Shown: positions 33,077 through 42,459, counted from the stretch's first letter. The stretch: 64,000 nt of DNA from DTU089 sp002440045 (GCA_937885695.1 CALABP010000056.1:1-64000); one strand, 5' to 3'. Program-made: numbers and translations. Notes: generated from the sequence alone by a model not told the origin.

Positions 33077-34390
33077 TTATACAGGCGTGTACTCTTTGAC
33101 TTTTTCTTCTTTTAGAATTTCTTTTCTTTCTTTGCCGTATTCCGTCTTGTTCTCGATTGCCATTCGCTTTGTTGCTTCAAGCATGCCGAGGACGAGCATA
33201 AAATATTGAAGCTCTTTAGGCGTCTGAAGTGTAAATTCCGTAAGCGAAATTACCGCAAAGCCGACGAATATCGCGAGAAAAGCTATGCCGAGCTTGCCCC
33301 AGCCGTCGCCGAGCTTAATGAGCTTTATAATATCGTATATAATAAATCCGAAAACGACAAATAAAAACAAAAGACCCAAAATTCCCAATTCCGAAGTCAT
33401 TTCTATATAAAGGCTGTGCGCGTGCGGGCGGCGAACGCCGAACTCGGCCATTCTTTGCGCCGTGCTTTCGCACCCCGCGCCAAAGCCAATAAGCGGCCTT
33501 TCTGAAATGGATTTAAAGCATGCCTCCCACATTTTAAGGCGAGAGTCGGTTGATTTTTCAAGGTCAAATTCAAGAATTTCGTTTCGCTTGACAATGCCGA
33601 GAATAAAAATCCCTGCCGAAGCCAAAATTGTTACAAAAACGCTGAGCGCCTTTTTTGAGTTCATAAAAAGAAGCACCACAAGCGACGCCGTAACGGCAAG
33701 CGCCGCCCCGCGCGAGGTTGTGCCGGCTATGCCGCCCAATATGAGGACAGCCGAAATTCCGCACAGCCTGCGGTGCTTTTTTTCGCCGCTTATAAAGCCG
33801 TAAACGGCTATGGGAAGAATCATTATTAAATACGTCGCGCAGATAAGCGGATTGTCAAACGTGGACGCCGCGCGTGATTTTTCCCACACGGTTGCGGTGT
33901 AGGTAATATCAAACGGCATAAACTCATATATTATTTTATCAAAAAAGCCCCAAAGCGGGTTTAAAATGTGCCCTTTTAACATAAGCACAACATATTGCAA
34001 AAGCCCAATGCCGCCGACTGCGCCGCCGCCCAAGGAAAATGCCGTTACAAGCGTTTCAAGCTGACTTTTTTTCACGACGAGGTTAGACACCATAAACGAG
34101 CCGAGAAGCATTCCCATCCACAAAAGCGAAATTGCGGCGGAATAAAGCGGCGTGAGCGACCACAGCGAGCTTAAAAGGCTGTAGCACATAAACGCGAGAA
34201 AGACCTTGCCTACGGTGCCGAGGCGCACCTTTTGCGAGGTCAAAGAATACCTTCTTTTAAACACAACAAAGCCTGCAAGAGTCAGCAGGGGGGCAATATA
34301 TTCGGGAAGAAGTGCCGCCAAAAATGCGGTTGTGTAAATAAATTTGCGGGAAGAATCGTCGGTTTTGCTTTTAAGCGCAGATGCGTCCAC
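33077..34390 (-). CDS. O-antigen ligase/Wzy-type membrane protein
   Basis: 437 residues with about 10-11 TM helices. The Wzy_C signature is RPLIGFGAGCESTAQRMAEF followed by RPHAHSLYIEMTSELGILG in the long extracytoplasmic loop. Such proteins ligate or polymerise glycans on undecaprenyl carriers or O-glycosylate proteins. In a Gram-positive the product is probably a capsule or teichoic-like polymer. GTG start with AAAGGAG. No glycan gene cluster adjoins it, so the substrate is open. Confidence 0.88.
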   Translation of the reverse strand: MDASALKSKTDDSSRKFIYTTAFLAALLPEYIAPLLTLAGFVVFKRRYSLTSQKVRLGTVGKVFLAFMCYSLLSSLWSLTPLYSAAISLLWMGMLLGSFMVSNLVVKKSQLETLVTAFSLGGGAVGGIGLLQYVVLMLKGHILNPLWGFFDKIIYEFMPFDITYTATVWEKSRAASTFDNPLICATYLIMILPIAVYGFISGEKKHRRLCGISAVLILGGIAGTTSRGAALAVTASLVVLLFMNSKKALSVFVTILASAGIFILGIVKRNEILEFDLEKSTDSRLKMWEACFKSISERPLIGFGAGCESTAQRMAEFGVRRPHAHSLYIEMTSELGILGLLFLFVVFGFIIYDIIKLIKLGDGWGKLGIAFLAIFVGFAVISLTEFTLQTPKELQYFMLVLGMLEATKRMAIENKTEYGKERKEILKEEKVKEYTPV

Positions 34391-34546
34391 TCAACTTACT
34401 CCTTTATAAAACGCCGAAAAATCGGTTTTTGGTCAATTCATTCCGTGGGAGCATATTTTACTATATATGTATGAGTTTTACAAGTAACAATTATGTTACC
34501 TATTTGTAAACATTGGGTTTTGAGGAAAAATTTTTTGAAAAAAGGC

Positions 34547-34580
34547 TTGATTTTTTCGGAAAACGGGTTATTATTATAAT
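34547..34580 (+). promoter_or_regulatory. groESL promoter
   Basis: TTGATT (34547-34552) with TATTAT (34569-34574) after 16 bases, or a later TATAAT (34575-34580) that abuts the CIRCE element. Confidence 0.6.
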
Positions 34581-34606
34581 TAGCACTCGGAAGATGTGAG
34601 TGCTAA
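34580..34606 (+). promoter_or_regulatory. CIRCE operator (HrcA site) of groESL
   Basis: Perfect TTAGCACTC-N9-GAGTGCTAA, the known HrcA binding site. groESL is therefore heat-shock controlled by HrcA. Confidence 0.98.
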
Positions 34607-34648
34607 ACAAATGTTAATAATATTATCTTTTTTAGGAGGTAATTCAAT

Positions 34649-34933
34649 ATGAATCTTAAGCCCTTAGGCGACAGAGTCGTTCTTAAATTCTGCGAAGCAG
34701 AGGAAACCACAAAGGGCGGCATAATTCTTGCCGCTTCCGCACAGGAAAAACCCCAGACTGCCGAAATTCTTGCGGTCGGCCCCGGCGGAGTTGTTGACGG
34801 CAAAGAGGTTAAAATGGAAGTCAAGGTCGGCGACAAGGTTATTTTAAGCAAATATTCGGGCACCGAAGTTAAGCTTGACGGCGAAAAGCTTGTTATAGTC
34901 CGTCAAAGCGACATTCTTGCAATAGTCGACTGA
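34649..34933 (+). CDS. groES: Co-chaperonin GroES
   Basis: 94 residues, normal length. Starts NLKPLGDRVVLKFCEAEE, has the mobile loop with KGGIILAASAQEKPQ and the conserved ILAVGPG. It caps GroEL during folding. SD AGGAGG, CIRCE upstream, groEL 15 bases downstream. Confidence 0.99.
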   Translation: MNLKPLGDRVVLKFCEAEETTKGGIILAASAQEKPQTAEILAVGPGGVVDGKEVKMEVKVGDKVILSKYSGTEVKLDGEKLVIVRQSDILAIVD

Positions 34934-34948
34934 TAGGAGGAATTTTTT

Positions 34949-36592
34949 ATGGCAAAGCAAATTGTTTACGGTGAAGAAGCAAGAAAAGCTCTTCAGGCAG
35001 GTATAGATAAATTAAGCAATACCGTTAAAATTACGTTAGGCCCCAAGGGCAGAAACGTTGTTCTTGATAAAAAATACGGCGCACCGCTTATTACAAACGA
35101 CGGCGTTACAATTGCAAAAGAGGTTGAGCTTGAAGACCCCTTTGAGAATATGGGCGCTCAGCTTGTTAAAGAGGTTGCAACAAAAACAAACGACGTTGCA
35201 GGCGACGGCACAACAACCGCAACGCTTCTTGCACAGGCTCTTGTAAGAGAGGGTATGAAGAACGTTGCCGCAGGCGCAAACCCGATGCAGGTTAAAAAAG
35301 GCATTAAGGGTGCTGTTGATAACGTTGTCGCAACCATCAAGGCAGACTCAAAGCCCGTTAAAAATTCAGGCGACATCGCGCGTATAGCAACGATTTCGGC
35401 TGCCGACGAAAACATAGGCAAGCTTATAGCCGAGGCTATGGAAAAGGTTACTTCCGACGGCGTTATCACCGTTGAAGAAAGCAAAACCGCCGAAACCAGC
35501 TGTGATGTTGTTGAAGGTATGCAGTTCGACCGCGGCTACATTTCACCTTATATGGTAACAGATACCGATAAAATGGAAGCCGTTATCGATGACGCTTACA
35601 TTCTTATTACCGACAAAAAGATTTCTTCTATCCAAGAGATTCTTCCGCTTCTTGAAAAGATTGTTCAGGCAGGCAAAAAGCTTGTTATTATTGCCGAGGA
35701 TATTGAGGGCGAAGCACTTGCAACGCTTCTTGTAAACAAGCTTCGCGGCACGTTTACATGCGTCGGCGTTAAAGCGCCCGGCTTCGGCGACAGAAGAAAA
35801 GAAATGCTTCGCGACATCGCAATCCTTACCGGCGGCGAGGTTATTACAGAAGAACTCGGTCTTGAGCTCAAAGACGCAGACGTTTCACAGCTCGGCAGAG
35901 CGCGTCAGGTCAAGGTTCAGAAAGAAAACACAATCATCGTTGACGGCGCAGGCGACAACGGTGAGATTAAGAACCGTGTAGCCCAGATTAAGTCTCAGAT
36001 AGAAACAACCACCTCCGATTTCGACAGAGAAAAGCTTCAGGAAAGACTTGCAAAGCTTTCGGGCGGCGTTGCCGTAATCCGCGTAGGCGCGGCAACCGAA
36101 ACCGAAATGAAAGAAATGAAGCTCAGAATCGAAGACGCTCTTGCGGCTACAAAGGCGGCTGTTGAAGAGGGTTACGTTGCAGGCGGCGGCGTTGCGCTTC
36201 TTAACGCTATTCCCGCTCTTAAAGAGTATATCGGCACGCTTGACGACATCGACGTTAAGACAGGCGCAAAGATAGTTCTTAAAGCTATTGAAGAGCCCGT
36301 CCGTCAGATAGCCGCTAACGCAGGTCTTGAAGGCTCCGTAATTATCGACGGCATTCTTCGCTCGGGCAAAAAGGGCTACGGCTTCAACTTTGCAACAGAA
36401 GAATATACCGATATGGCAGAAGCAGGCATTCTTGACCCCACAAAGGTTACACGCTCTGCTTTGCAGAACGCTTCAAGCGTAGCTTCGATGGTTCTTACCA
36501 CAGAAAGCCTTGTAACCGACAAGCCCGACCCCGCACAGGACGCGGCTAACGCGGCGGCAATGGCGGCGGCACAGGGCGGCGGAATGTATTAA
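34949..36592 (+). CDS. groEL: Chaperonin GroEL
   Basis: 547 residues. Typical motifs: TLGPKGRNVVLDKKYGAP, the ATP-binding AGDGTTTATLLAQALV and a C-terminal tail ending QGGGMY (short GGM motif). Encodes the 60-kDa folding chamber subunit. Codon use marks strong expression. Ends before a bidirectional terminator. Confidence 0.99.
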   Translation: MAKQIVYGEEARKALQAGIDKLSNTVKITLGPKGRNVVLDKKYGAPLITNDGVTIAKEVELEDPFENMGAQLVKEVATKTNDVAGDGTTTATLLAQALVREGMKNVAAGANPMQVKKGIKGAVDNVVATIKADSKPVKNSGDIARIATISAADENIGKLIAEAMEKVTSDGVITVEESKTAETSCDVVEGMQFDRGYISPYMVTDTDKMEAVIDDAYILITDKKISSIQEILPLLEKIVQAGKKLVIIAEDIEGEALATLLVNKLRGTFTCVGVKAPGFGDRRKEMLRDIAILTGGEVITEELGLELKDADVSQLGRARQVKVQKENTIIVDGAGDNGEIKNRVAQIKSQIETTTSDFDREKLQERLAKLSGGVAVIRVGAATETEMKEMKLRIEDALAATKAAVEEGYVAGGGVALLNAIPALKEYIGTLDDIDVKTGAKIVLKAIEEPVRQIAANAGLEGSVIIDGILRSGKKGYGFNFATEEYTDMAEAGILDPTKVTRSALQNASSVASMVLTTESLVTDKPDPAQDAANAAAMAAAQGGGMY

Positions 36593-36659
36593 AAAACAGG
36601 CTGTAAAGACTTCTGTATGCATCTGAATACTTTTTAAAGCATATTTCCCCCACAAAATT

Positions 36660-36703
36660 ATCGGGCAGTAAAAGCGAGAGTTTTTACTGCCCGATGTAAT
36701 TTT
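36660..36703 (+). terminator. Intrinsic terminator after groEL
   Basis: Perfect 14-bp arms ATCGGGCAGTAAAA and TTTTACTGCCCGAT around an eight-base loop, then GTAATTTT. It also sits at the 3' end of the convergent Xre gene. Confidence 0.88.
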
Positions 36704-36738
36704 ATAAGAGAAAGAGGTCAGTGGTTTTGCCACTTTAA

Positions 36739-36945
36739 TTATTTCTTGTCCGTTAAACCTAAAATATAGTCCGTCGATGTGTTGTAAAGCTTTGCAAGCG
36801 CAATCAAAACATCTGTCGGCACGTCTCGGTAGCCGCATTCGTATCTGTAATATTGCGGCTGTTTCATACCGAGATAAGACGCAACATAATTTTGCGTAAA
36901 GTCGCTGTCCTCTCTTAAATCCCGTATTCTGCGGTAAAACGCCAT
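36739..36945 (-). CDS. Small Xre-family repressor
   Basis: 68 residues, almost only an HTH_3 domain (RIRDLREDSDFTQNYVASYL, MKQPQYYRYECGYRDVP, YNTSTDYILGLTD). The start is the ATG at 36945 behind AGAGGTGAAG; the ORF is open to 36966 but without an SD. Upstream is a pair of 19-base inverted repeats, the first of which overlaps its SD region. Autorepression is likely. It could be part of a small regulatory switch with the adjacent predicted RNA. Confidence 0.88.
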   Translation of the reverse strand: MAFYRRIRDLREDSDFTQNYVASYLGMKQPQYYRYECGYRDVPTDVLIALAKLYNTSTDYILGLTDKK

Positions 36946-36956
36946 TTCTTCACCTC

Positions 36957-37031
36957 TTATAACCAAATAGTTATTGACATAGTAACATTGTTGTGCTGTA
37001 ATTCTTTCAAATAATAACTATTCGGTTATAA
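36957..37031. promoter_or_regulatory. 19-bp inverted repeat flanking a divergent promoter
   Basis: TTATAACCAAATAGTTATT (36957-36975) and AATAACTATTCGGTTATAA (37013-37031) are inverted copies with one mismatch, 37 bases apart. They bracket promoter elements and are probably two operators for the Xre repressor beside them. Confidence 0.75.
36973..37001 (+). promoter_or_regulatory. Plus-strand sigma-A promoter inside the inverted repeat
   Basis: TTGACA (36973-36978), 17 bases, TGTAAT (36996-37001). The -35 overlaps the left operator and the start site (about 37008) abuts the right one, so repressor binding would block it. Confidence 0.65.
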
Positions 37032-37145
37032 ACGCATCGCACAGAACTTGCGTAATCAATTCAAAAGCAAGTGTGCCTGTGCAGTAAAAATATCCCCTCA
37101 TAACCCCGCGGGTGCGCTTCGGCAAACCTTGCGGGGTTTTATTAT
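37008..37145 (+). ncRNA. Candidate small RNA
   Basis: A transcript from the promoter at 36973-37001 would end at a terminator-like hairpin (AACCCCGC/GCGGGGTT, 37102-37137, then TTATT). It would be about 135 nt with no ORF of note. It could instead be only a leader for the GH42 gene with an attenuator. Confidence 0.35.
37102..37143 (+). terminator. Terminator upstream of the GH42 gene
   Basis: AACCCCGC pairs with GCGGGGTT around a loop that has its own small pairing, followed by TTATTATTT. Confidence 0.65.
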
Positions 37146-37225
37146 TTACAGAAGAAAAGTGTAGTAGAAAATGCGCGGAATATGTGTTAGAATAAGCTTA
37201 TAAAACTGCAAGGTGACGTGATTTC

Positions 37226-39220
37226 ATGAGCGAATTTTTATTGGGTGCATCTTACTATCCCGAATGGTGGAAAGAAAGCGAATGGGACGAAGATTTTAAA
37301 AAGATGGAAGAATTGGGCTTTAATGCCGTAAGAATGGGCGAGTTTGCGTGGAGCTTTTTTGAACCGCGCGAGGGCGAATATAACTTTGAACCCATGAGGC
37401 GCGCAATAGACTGTGCCGAGCGCCACGGAATAAAAGTTATTCTCGGCACCGTAAGCGCGGTGTGCCCCGCGTGGCTTTATAAAAAATACCCCGAGATAAA
37501 GGGCGGAAACAGTAACGGTCATTATAATTTCGGCGGCAGAAAGGGTCAGTGCCTTTCAAGCGATATTTTTTTAGAATACGCTTTTAAAATTACCGAAGAA
37601 GAAGCAAAGGCTTTGGGCAGTCACAAAAACGTTGTGGGCTGGCAGCTTGACAACGAGCCGGGCTTTCCGTTTTATGATTTTGACGAGAACTGCAACAAGG
37701 GCTTCAGAGAATTTTTGAAAAACAAATACGGCACAATAGAAAAGCTGAATGACGCGTGGTTTACTCAGATGTGGTCAAACGTCTACAACGGTTTTTCCGA
37801 AATCGAAATTCCCGTGAACGCCTGCGAAGGCGGTATGACCCCCGAAATTCAGCTTGACTACAGAAAATATTTTTCTTTTACCTTCAACAGACTGCTTTCG
37901 GGCGAGGCGAAGATTTTAAGAAAGTATTCGCCCGGAAGATTTCTTTATACAAACTGGCCGGGCGCAAACTGGTCGGTCAACTGCTTTGAGGGCAGTAAGT
38001 ATCTTGATTTTGCGGCGTGGGATAATTATGTCGGTCAGCCGCACGGCGAAAATTACAGAATACAGCTTCGCGCGTCGATGGAGCACAGCTTTGACAGATA
38101 CCTCGGAAAAGAGCAAAATAAGTTTCTCGTTGCCGAGCAAAAGGCTTTTGTCGATGCAAATTCTCCCGCGGAAATTATTCGCGCGCAAACATGGCTCAAC
38201 ATTTCACACGGCGCGTTCGGGACGGTTTTCTTTGAATGGCGCACGCCCATAGGCGGCACCGAGCAGGAATACGGCAGCGTCCTCGGAAGAGACAAGCGCC
38301 CGAGAGCCGAAACCGAGCAGGTTTATAAAAAGCTTTCTTCGGAAATAAAAGATTACTACAACCTTATTGACGGCGCAAAGACAAATTCCGAGGCTGCCGT
38401 TATATACTCCTACGAAAACAGCTGGGGGTCTTTGGGGTGGGTCGTTGACGGTCCTTACGACGAAGAATTTTTTAACGCTTACGGCGGATTAAAAAACAGC
38501 CTTAAAACAAATGTAGATGTTATAGGCATTGACGCGGATTTTTCAAAATACAAGCTTCTTGTTTTGCCGAATTACAGAATCACGTCTGAAGAAGATGTTG
38601 AAAAATTCAAAAGCTTTGCAGAAAACGGCGGCACGCTTGTGCTTAACACGCAATGCGGCACGCGCGACGAGTTTAACCGTATGCGCGAGCTTCTTGAACC
38701 GGGGCTTTTCAAAGAAATGGCAGGGGCTTTTGTTACGTCCGAAATAACCGCCGCAGAGCTTAAAAATCAAACGGGCGAAGAGCCTGTTCTGAAATACGCC
38801 GACAATTCGCAGGCAACGCTTTCGGGGCTTGTTCAAAAGCTTTCTTTAACCGAAGCAAAAGCGCTTGCGGTTTATAAAACGGGCGCTCTTAAAGACTGCC
38901 CGGCGGTCACAAAAAACAATGTGGGAAAAGGCTGTGTAATTCTTTATGCACAATTGGGAAACGACGTCTGTTTTTACGAGGCGCTTGCAAACGCCGTTAA
39001 AAACGGGACGGATATAAAACCGCTTATAGACGTTTCTGACGGCGCAATTGTTTCTTCAAGAACAAAAGGCGATAAAGAGTATATTTTTGCCGTTAATATG
39101 AAAGATACGCCCGTATTCGCAAATCTCAAGGGCGATTATAAAGATGTTTTACGCGGCAAAACCGTGTCGGGCAAAGTTGGGATTGAAGCATACGATACAT
39201 TGTTTATTACAAAAGAATAG
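37226..39220 (+). CDS. GH42 beta-galactosidase
   Basis: 664 residues, usual for GH42. N-terminal TIM barrel (GASYYPEWW, FNAVRMGEFAWSFFEPREGE), acid/base Glu144 (GWQLDNEPGF), nucleophile Glu304 (LVAEQKAF), then a trimerisation domain and a small C-terminal beta-domain. No signal peptide: it acts on imported beta-galactosides. A weak extended -10 (TGTTAGAAT, near 37184-37192) and a GGTG SD precede it. GH20 follows with its own promoter. Confidence 0.94.
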   Translation: MSEFLLGASYYPEWWKESEWDEDFKKMEELGFNAVRMGEFAWSFFEPREGEYNFEPMRRAIDCAERHGIKVILGTVSAVCPAWLYKKYPEIKGGNSNGHYNFGGRKGQCLSSDIFLEYAFKITEEEAKALGSHKNVVGWQLDNEPGFPFYDFDENCNKGFREFLKNKYGTIEKLNDAWFTQMWSNVYNGFSEIEIPVNACEGGMTPEIQLDYRKYFSFTFNRLLSGEAKILRKYSPGRFLYTNWPGANWSVNCFEGSKYLDFAAWDNYVGQPHGENYRIQLRASMEHSFDRYLGKEQNKFLVAEQKAFVDANSPAEIIRAQTWLNISHGAFGTVFFEWRTPIGGTEQEYGSVLGRDKRPRAETEQVYKKLSSEIKDYYNLIDGAKTNSEAAVIYSYENSWGSLGWVVDGPYDEEFFNAYGGLKNSLKTNVDVIGIDADFSKYKLLVLPNYRITSEEDVEKFKSFAENGGTLVLNTQCGTRDEFNRMRELLEPGLFKEMAGAFVTSEITAAELKNQTGEEPVLKYADNSQATLSGLVQKLSLTEAKALAVYKTGALKDCPAVTKNNVGKGCVILYAQLGNDVCFYEALANAVKNGTDIKPLIDVSDGAIVSSRTKGDKEYIFAVNMKDTPVFANLKGDYKDVLRGKTVSGKVGIEAYDTLFITKE

Positions 39221-39253
39221 TTTATTGCTATGCCCATGCGGCGTTCTTATTCA

Positions 39254-39282
39254 TTGACATAACGCGCAAATAATAGTATTAT
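39254..39282 (+). promoter_or_regulatory. Sigma-A promoter of the GH20 operon
   Basis: TTGACA (39254-39259), 17 bases, TATTAT (39277-39282). It should drive the closely packed genes from GH20 to the lipid kinase. Confidence 0.8.
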
Positions 39283-39329
39283 ATAATATATTTCTTGTAT
39301 TTACTTTCAGTTAAACAGGGGGAACGTTT

Positions 39330-40835
39330 ATGTACCTTTTACCCACGCCGAAAAAGCTTGAGCTTTCGGGCGGTATGCTGACCTTTTCAAGAGAAACCAA
39401 TATGCCAAAGGTCACAAAGCGCATATCAAAAGAGCTTTTTATAAAAGAAAGCTACCGTCTTACGGTTGACGGCTCGGGCGTTCTTATAGAGGCTTCGGAC
39501 GACGCTGGGCTTTATTACGGCGAGTGCACCTTAAAACAGCTTTTAATGAACTATCGCGGGTGCCTGCCGCATATGTACATTTCGGACGAACCGGAATACC
39601 CCTATCGCGGGTTTATGATAGACTCCTGCCGTCACTTTTTCACGGTTGACGAAATCAAAAAAATGATAGATGCGGCGGCTCTTTTAAAATTCAATAAATT
39701 TCATTTTCATCTTTCCGACGACCAGGGCTTCAGAATCGAAAGCGAGCGCTTTCCGCTTCTTACGGAAAAAGGCTCTGTAAGAAAAGGTTCTCATTTTGAT
39801 ATTGAGGGCTTCAGCGACGACGAATACAAGGGCTATTATACAAAAAAAGAGCTTAAAGATATTGTCGAATACTGCCGCGTTCGCCATATAGAGGTTATTC
39901 CAGAAATTGATTTTCCGGGTCACACAACGGCTATTCTTTCGGTATTTCCCGAGCTTTCGTGTACGGGAAAGGACATTGAGCCTAAAATTCACGGCGGCGT
40001 TTTTGACGATATTCTTTGCGGCGGAAACCCCGAAACGCTTAAATTTTATTATGCTTTAATAGACGAGCTTCTTGAAATATTCCCCGGCGAATATTTCCAC
40101 ATCGGCGGCGACGAGGTGCCCAAAACGCGTTGGGAAAACTGCGAAAAGTGCCGCGCAAAGATTAAAGAGCTGGGGCTATCAAATGCCGATGAGCTTCAGG
40201 GCTGTCTTGCAAACGAAATTGCGCTTTATTTAAAATCAAAGGGCAAAAAGGCGATTTGCTGGAACGAAGAGCTTAACGGCGGCAACATAGAGCACGACAA
40301 TATGACGGTTTCGCTTTGGCTTGACAGAAAAAATGTCGCCGTAAAATGGGCGAATGCCGGCGGTCCGCTGATTGTCGAAAGCTACAACCCCTATTATGTC
40401 GATTATCCTTACGGTATGCACACTTTTAAAAACGCATACCTTTTCGACCCGAAAAAAATCAAAGGCCTTGATTTTGTCGGCAGGGGAAGTATAGTCGGCG
40501 TTGAGTCGCCCATATGGACAGAGCATATCGACACCTTTAAACAAATGTCGTTTATGTGCTTCCCGCGGTGGTTTGCCGTTGCAGAAACCGCGTGGCACGG
40601 AAGCGAGGGCAGGAATTTTTCAAAATTCCTTGATACCACAAAATTTTTCTGCGATATTATTAAAGAAATGGGGCATTTCCCCGCGCCCGAAGAATATTGG
40701 AACGTTTTGCCGCACGAGCGCGTTTCGCAAATTGTAAAATTCTTTAAAAACTCTGCCACAAAAGAAAATGTTGACGGCGTTATTTCGGGGATTTTCAAAA
40801 AGAAAAACAAGAACGGCGATAATGAAAATGATTAA
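39330..40835 (+). CDS. GH20 beta-N-acetylhexosaminidase
   Basis: 501 residues. N-terminal GH20b domain (to about 85), then the barrel with FMIDSCRHFFTVDEIKKMID, FHFHLSDDQGFRIES and the catalytic pair Asp261-Glu262 in FHIGGDEVPKTRWE. Works by substrate-assisted catalysis through the N-acetyl group, releasing GlcNAc or GalNAc. No signal peptide, so it handles imported N-acetylated oligosaccharides from host or microbial glycans. The C-terminal residues are Lys/Asn-rich. SD GGGGGAA. First gene of a seven-gene run. Confidence 0.95.
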   Translation: MYLLPTPKKLELSGGMLTFSRETNMPKVTKRISKELFIKESYRLTVDGSGVLIEASDDAGLYYGECTLKQLLMNYRGCLPHMYISDEPEYPYRGFMIDSCRHFFTVDEIKKMIDAAALLKFNKFHFHLSDDQGFRIESERFPLLTEKGSVRKGSHFDIEGFSDDEYKGYYTKKELKDIVEYCRVRHIEVIPEIDFPGHTTAILSVFPELSCTGKDIEPKIHGGVFDDILCGGNPETLKFYYALIDELLEIFPGEYFHIGGDEVPKTRWENCEKCRAKIKELGLSNADELQGCLANEIALYLKSKGKKAICWNEELNGGNIEHDNMTVSLWLDRKNVAVKWANAGGPLIVESYNPYYVDYPYGMHTFKNAYLFDPKKIKGLDFVGRGSIVGVESPIWTEHIDTFKQMSFMCFPRWFAVAETAWHGSEGRNFSKFLDTTKFFCDIIKEMGHFPAPEEYWNVLPHERVSQIVKFFKNSATKENVDGVISGIFKKKNKNGDNEND

Positions 40836-41787
40836 ATATTCGGTTATAGGAACATCCTGGATAACAAAAGCGTTTATTGACGGCGCAAAGCTTGTGCCGG
40901 AGCTTTCGCTTTCGGGCGTTTTTTCGCGCACGAAAGAGCGCGGCGAAGCGTTTGCCGCAGAGACGGGCGCAAAAAAGGTGTTTACGTCGCTTTTTGAGCT
41001 CGCTTCCGACGACTGCGATTTTGTTTATGTCGCAAGCCCCAATTCATGCCATTTTGAACAGTGCAAATATCTTTTGTCGCACAAAAAAAGCGTGATATGC
41101 GAAAAGCCCGTCACAATAACCGCCGACGAATTTAGGGAGCTTTTTGAGCTTGCCGAAAAAAACGGCGTGATATATTTTGAAGCGATAATGTATATGCACT
41201 CTTTTGTGCGAAAAAGCTTTAAGGACGCCACTAAAAAGCTCGGCATAATTACGGGCGCAAACATAGATTATTCACAGCTTTCTTCAAAATACGCCGCACT
41301 TAAAGCGGGCGGACTGCCGAATATTTTTAACCCCGAAATGAAAACGGGCGCGCTTAACGACCTCGGCATTTACTGCGTTTATCCTACGGTGGATTTGTTC
41401 GGAATGCCGAAAGAAATAACCGCCGCAAGAACGCTTCTTAATACGGGCGCCGACGGCAGCGGCAGTGCGGAGTTTTTATACGACGGTTTTCAGGTGAACA
41501 TTACATATTCAAAGCTCGGTCAGAGCAGGGGCGTTTCACAGATTTTCGGCGATTGCGGCACGCTTGCCGTCGAAAGCATTTCACAGCTTTCGGGGATAAC
41601 GCTTTATGATAATTGCGGAAAGGCTTTTTCCGTCGCGGGCGATTTTGAAAAAGCGCGTCTTATGGCAAACGAAGCCGAAAGTATGGTTCGATTTCTTACC
41701 GATTTTGAGAACAACCGCGATTTTTATTTTGAATGTGCAAAAATGTCGCGCGATGTGCTTTTGTGCATGGAAAAAATGAGAGTTTGA
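40822..41787 (+). CDS. Gfo/Idh/MocA-family oxidoreductase
   Basis: 321 residues. N-terminal Rossmann fold (IKYSVIGTSWITKAFIDGAK), the family motif EKPVT at about residue 95, and a C-terminal alpha/beta domain with KTGALNDLGIYCVYPTVDLF. Probably an NAD(P)-dependent sugar dehydrogenase. Start: the ATG at 40822 (or 40828) overlaps the GH20 stop; the upstream in-frame part to 40768 only overlaps GH20. The overlap suggests a shared function on the sugar released by GH20. Confidence 0.9.
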   Translation: MKMIKYSVIGTSWITKAFIDGAKLVPELSLSGVFSRTKERGEAFAAETGAKKVFTSLFELASDDCDFVYVASPNSCHFEQCKYLLSHKKSVICEKPVTITADEFRELFELAEKNGVIYFEAIMYMHSFVRKSFKDATKKLGIITGANIDYSQLSSKYAALKAGGLPNIFNPEMKTGALNDLGIYCVYPTVDLFGMPKEITAARTLLNTGADGSGSAEFLYDGFQVNITYSKLGQSRGVSQIFGDCGTLAVESISQLSGITLYDNCGKAFSVAGDFEKARLMANEAESMVRFLTDFENNRDFYFECAKMSRDVLLCMEKMRV

Positions 41788-41791
41788 TTTT

Positions 41792-42457
41792 ATGCTTGAA
41801 AAAGAAATAAAAGATTTGCTTTTAAAAAACGGCGTAAGCGACGTCGGCTTTTGCAGTCTTAAAGACACGGACGCGCCGCTTCCGTTTGCGGTCAGTATAG
41901 CTGTAAGGCTTTCTGACGCAGTTATCGACGAAATAGACGGCGCGCCCACAGCCACATATTTCAGTCACTACCGCACGGTAAACGCATTTATTGACCGCTG
42001 TATTCTTGAAGCGGGGCTGTTTCTTCAAAAAAACGGTTATAAATATATTCCCGTTGCCGCCTCGCAAAGTATGCCGGGAACGCCGTTTTTCGGGCGGTTT
42101 CAGCACAAAACCGCGGCAAGGCTTTCGGGAATGGGCACAATCGGCAAAAATGCTCTTTTTCTTCACAGTGAATACGGCGCGCGTGTGCGCCTCGGAACGC
42201 TTCTTACCGATTGCCCCGTAGAGCGCGACAGAGAAATGCCCGAAAGCGCCTGCTTTGGGTGCGACGCGTGTAAAAACGCCTGCCCCTCGGGCGCGATACT
42301 CGGCAAGGAGTGGCACGAGGGCATAACTACAGAAGAGATGTTTTCACCTGCTGTATGCAGTGAATATATGAAAGCGGCGTTTAAACATATCGGCAGGGGC
42401 GCTGTGTGCGGAATATGCATAAAGGTTTGCCCCGCTTTAAAAAAGGAGGAAGTCTGA
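41792..42457 (+). CDS. Short QueG-like double-cluster ferredoxin protein
   Basis: 221 residues, shorter than epoxyqueuosine reductase QueG (usually about 300-380). It has the C-terminal ferredoxin-like segment with two cluster motifs (CFGCDACKNACPSGAI, and CGICIKVCP) and the catalytic-like region MPGTPFFGRFQHKTAARLSG with MGTIGKNALF. There is no HEAT-like C-terminus. It may reduce a cobamide-linked substrate, but tRNA queuosine function is not certain. Four bases after the oxidoreductase gene; SD weak. Confidence 0.75.
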   Translation: MLEKEIKDLLLKNGVSDVGFCSLKDTDAPLPFAVSIAVRLSDAVIDEIDGAPTATYFSHYRTVNAFIDRCILEAGLFLQKNGYKYIPVAASQSMPGTPFFGRFQHKTAARLSGMGTIGKNALFLHSEYGARVRLGTLLTDCPVERDREMPESACFGCDACKNACPSGAILGKEWHEGITTEEMFSPAVCSEYMKAAFKHIGRGAVCGICIKVCPALKKEEV

Positions 42458-42459
42458 CT

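Noticed and set aside
36739..37145. Prophage or toxin-antitoxin module
   Set aside because: Only one small Xre gene is present, with no toxin, integrase or phage gene beside it.
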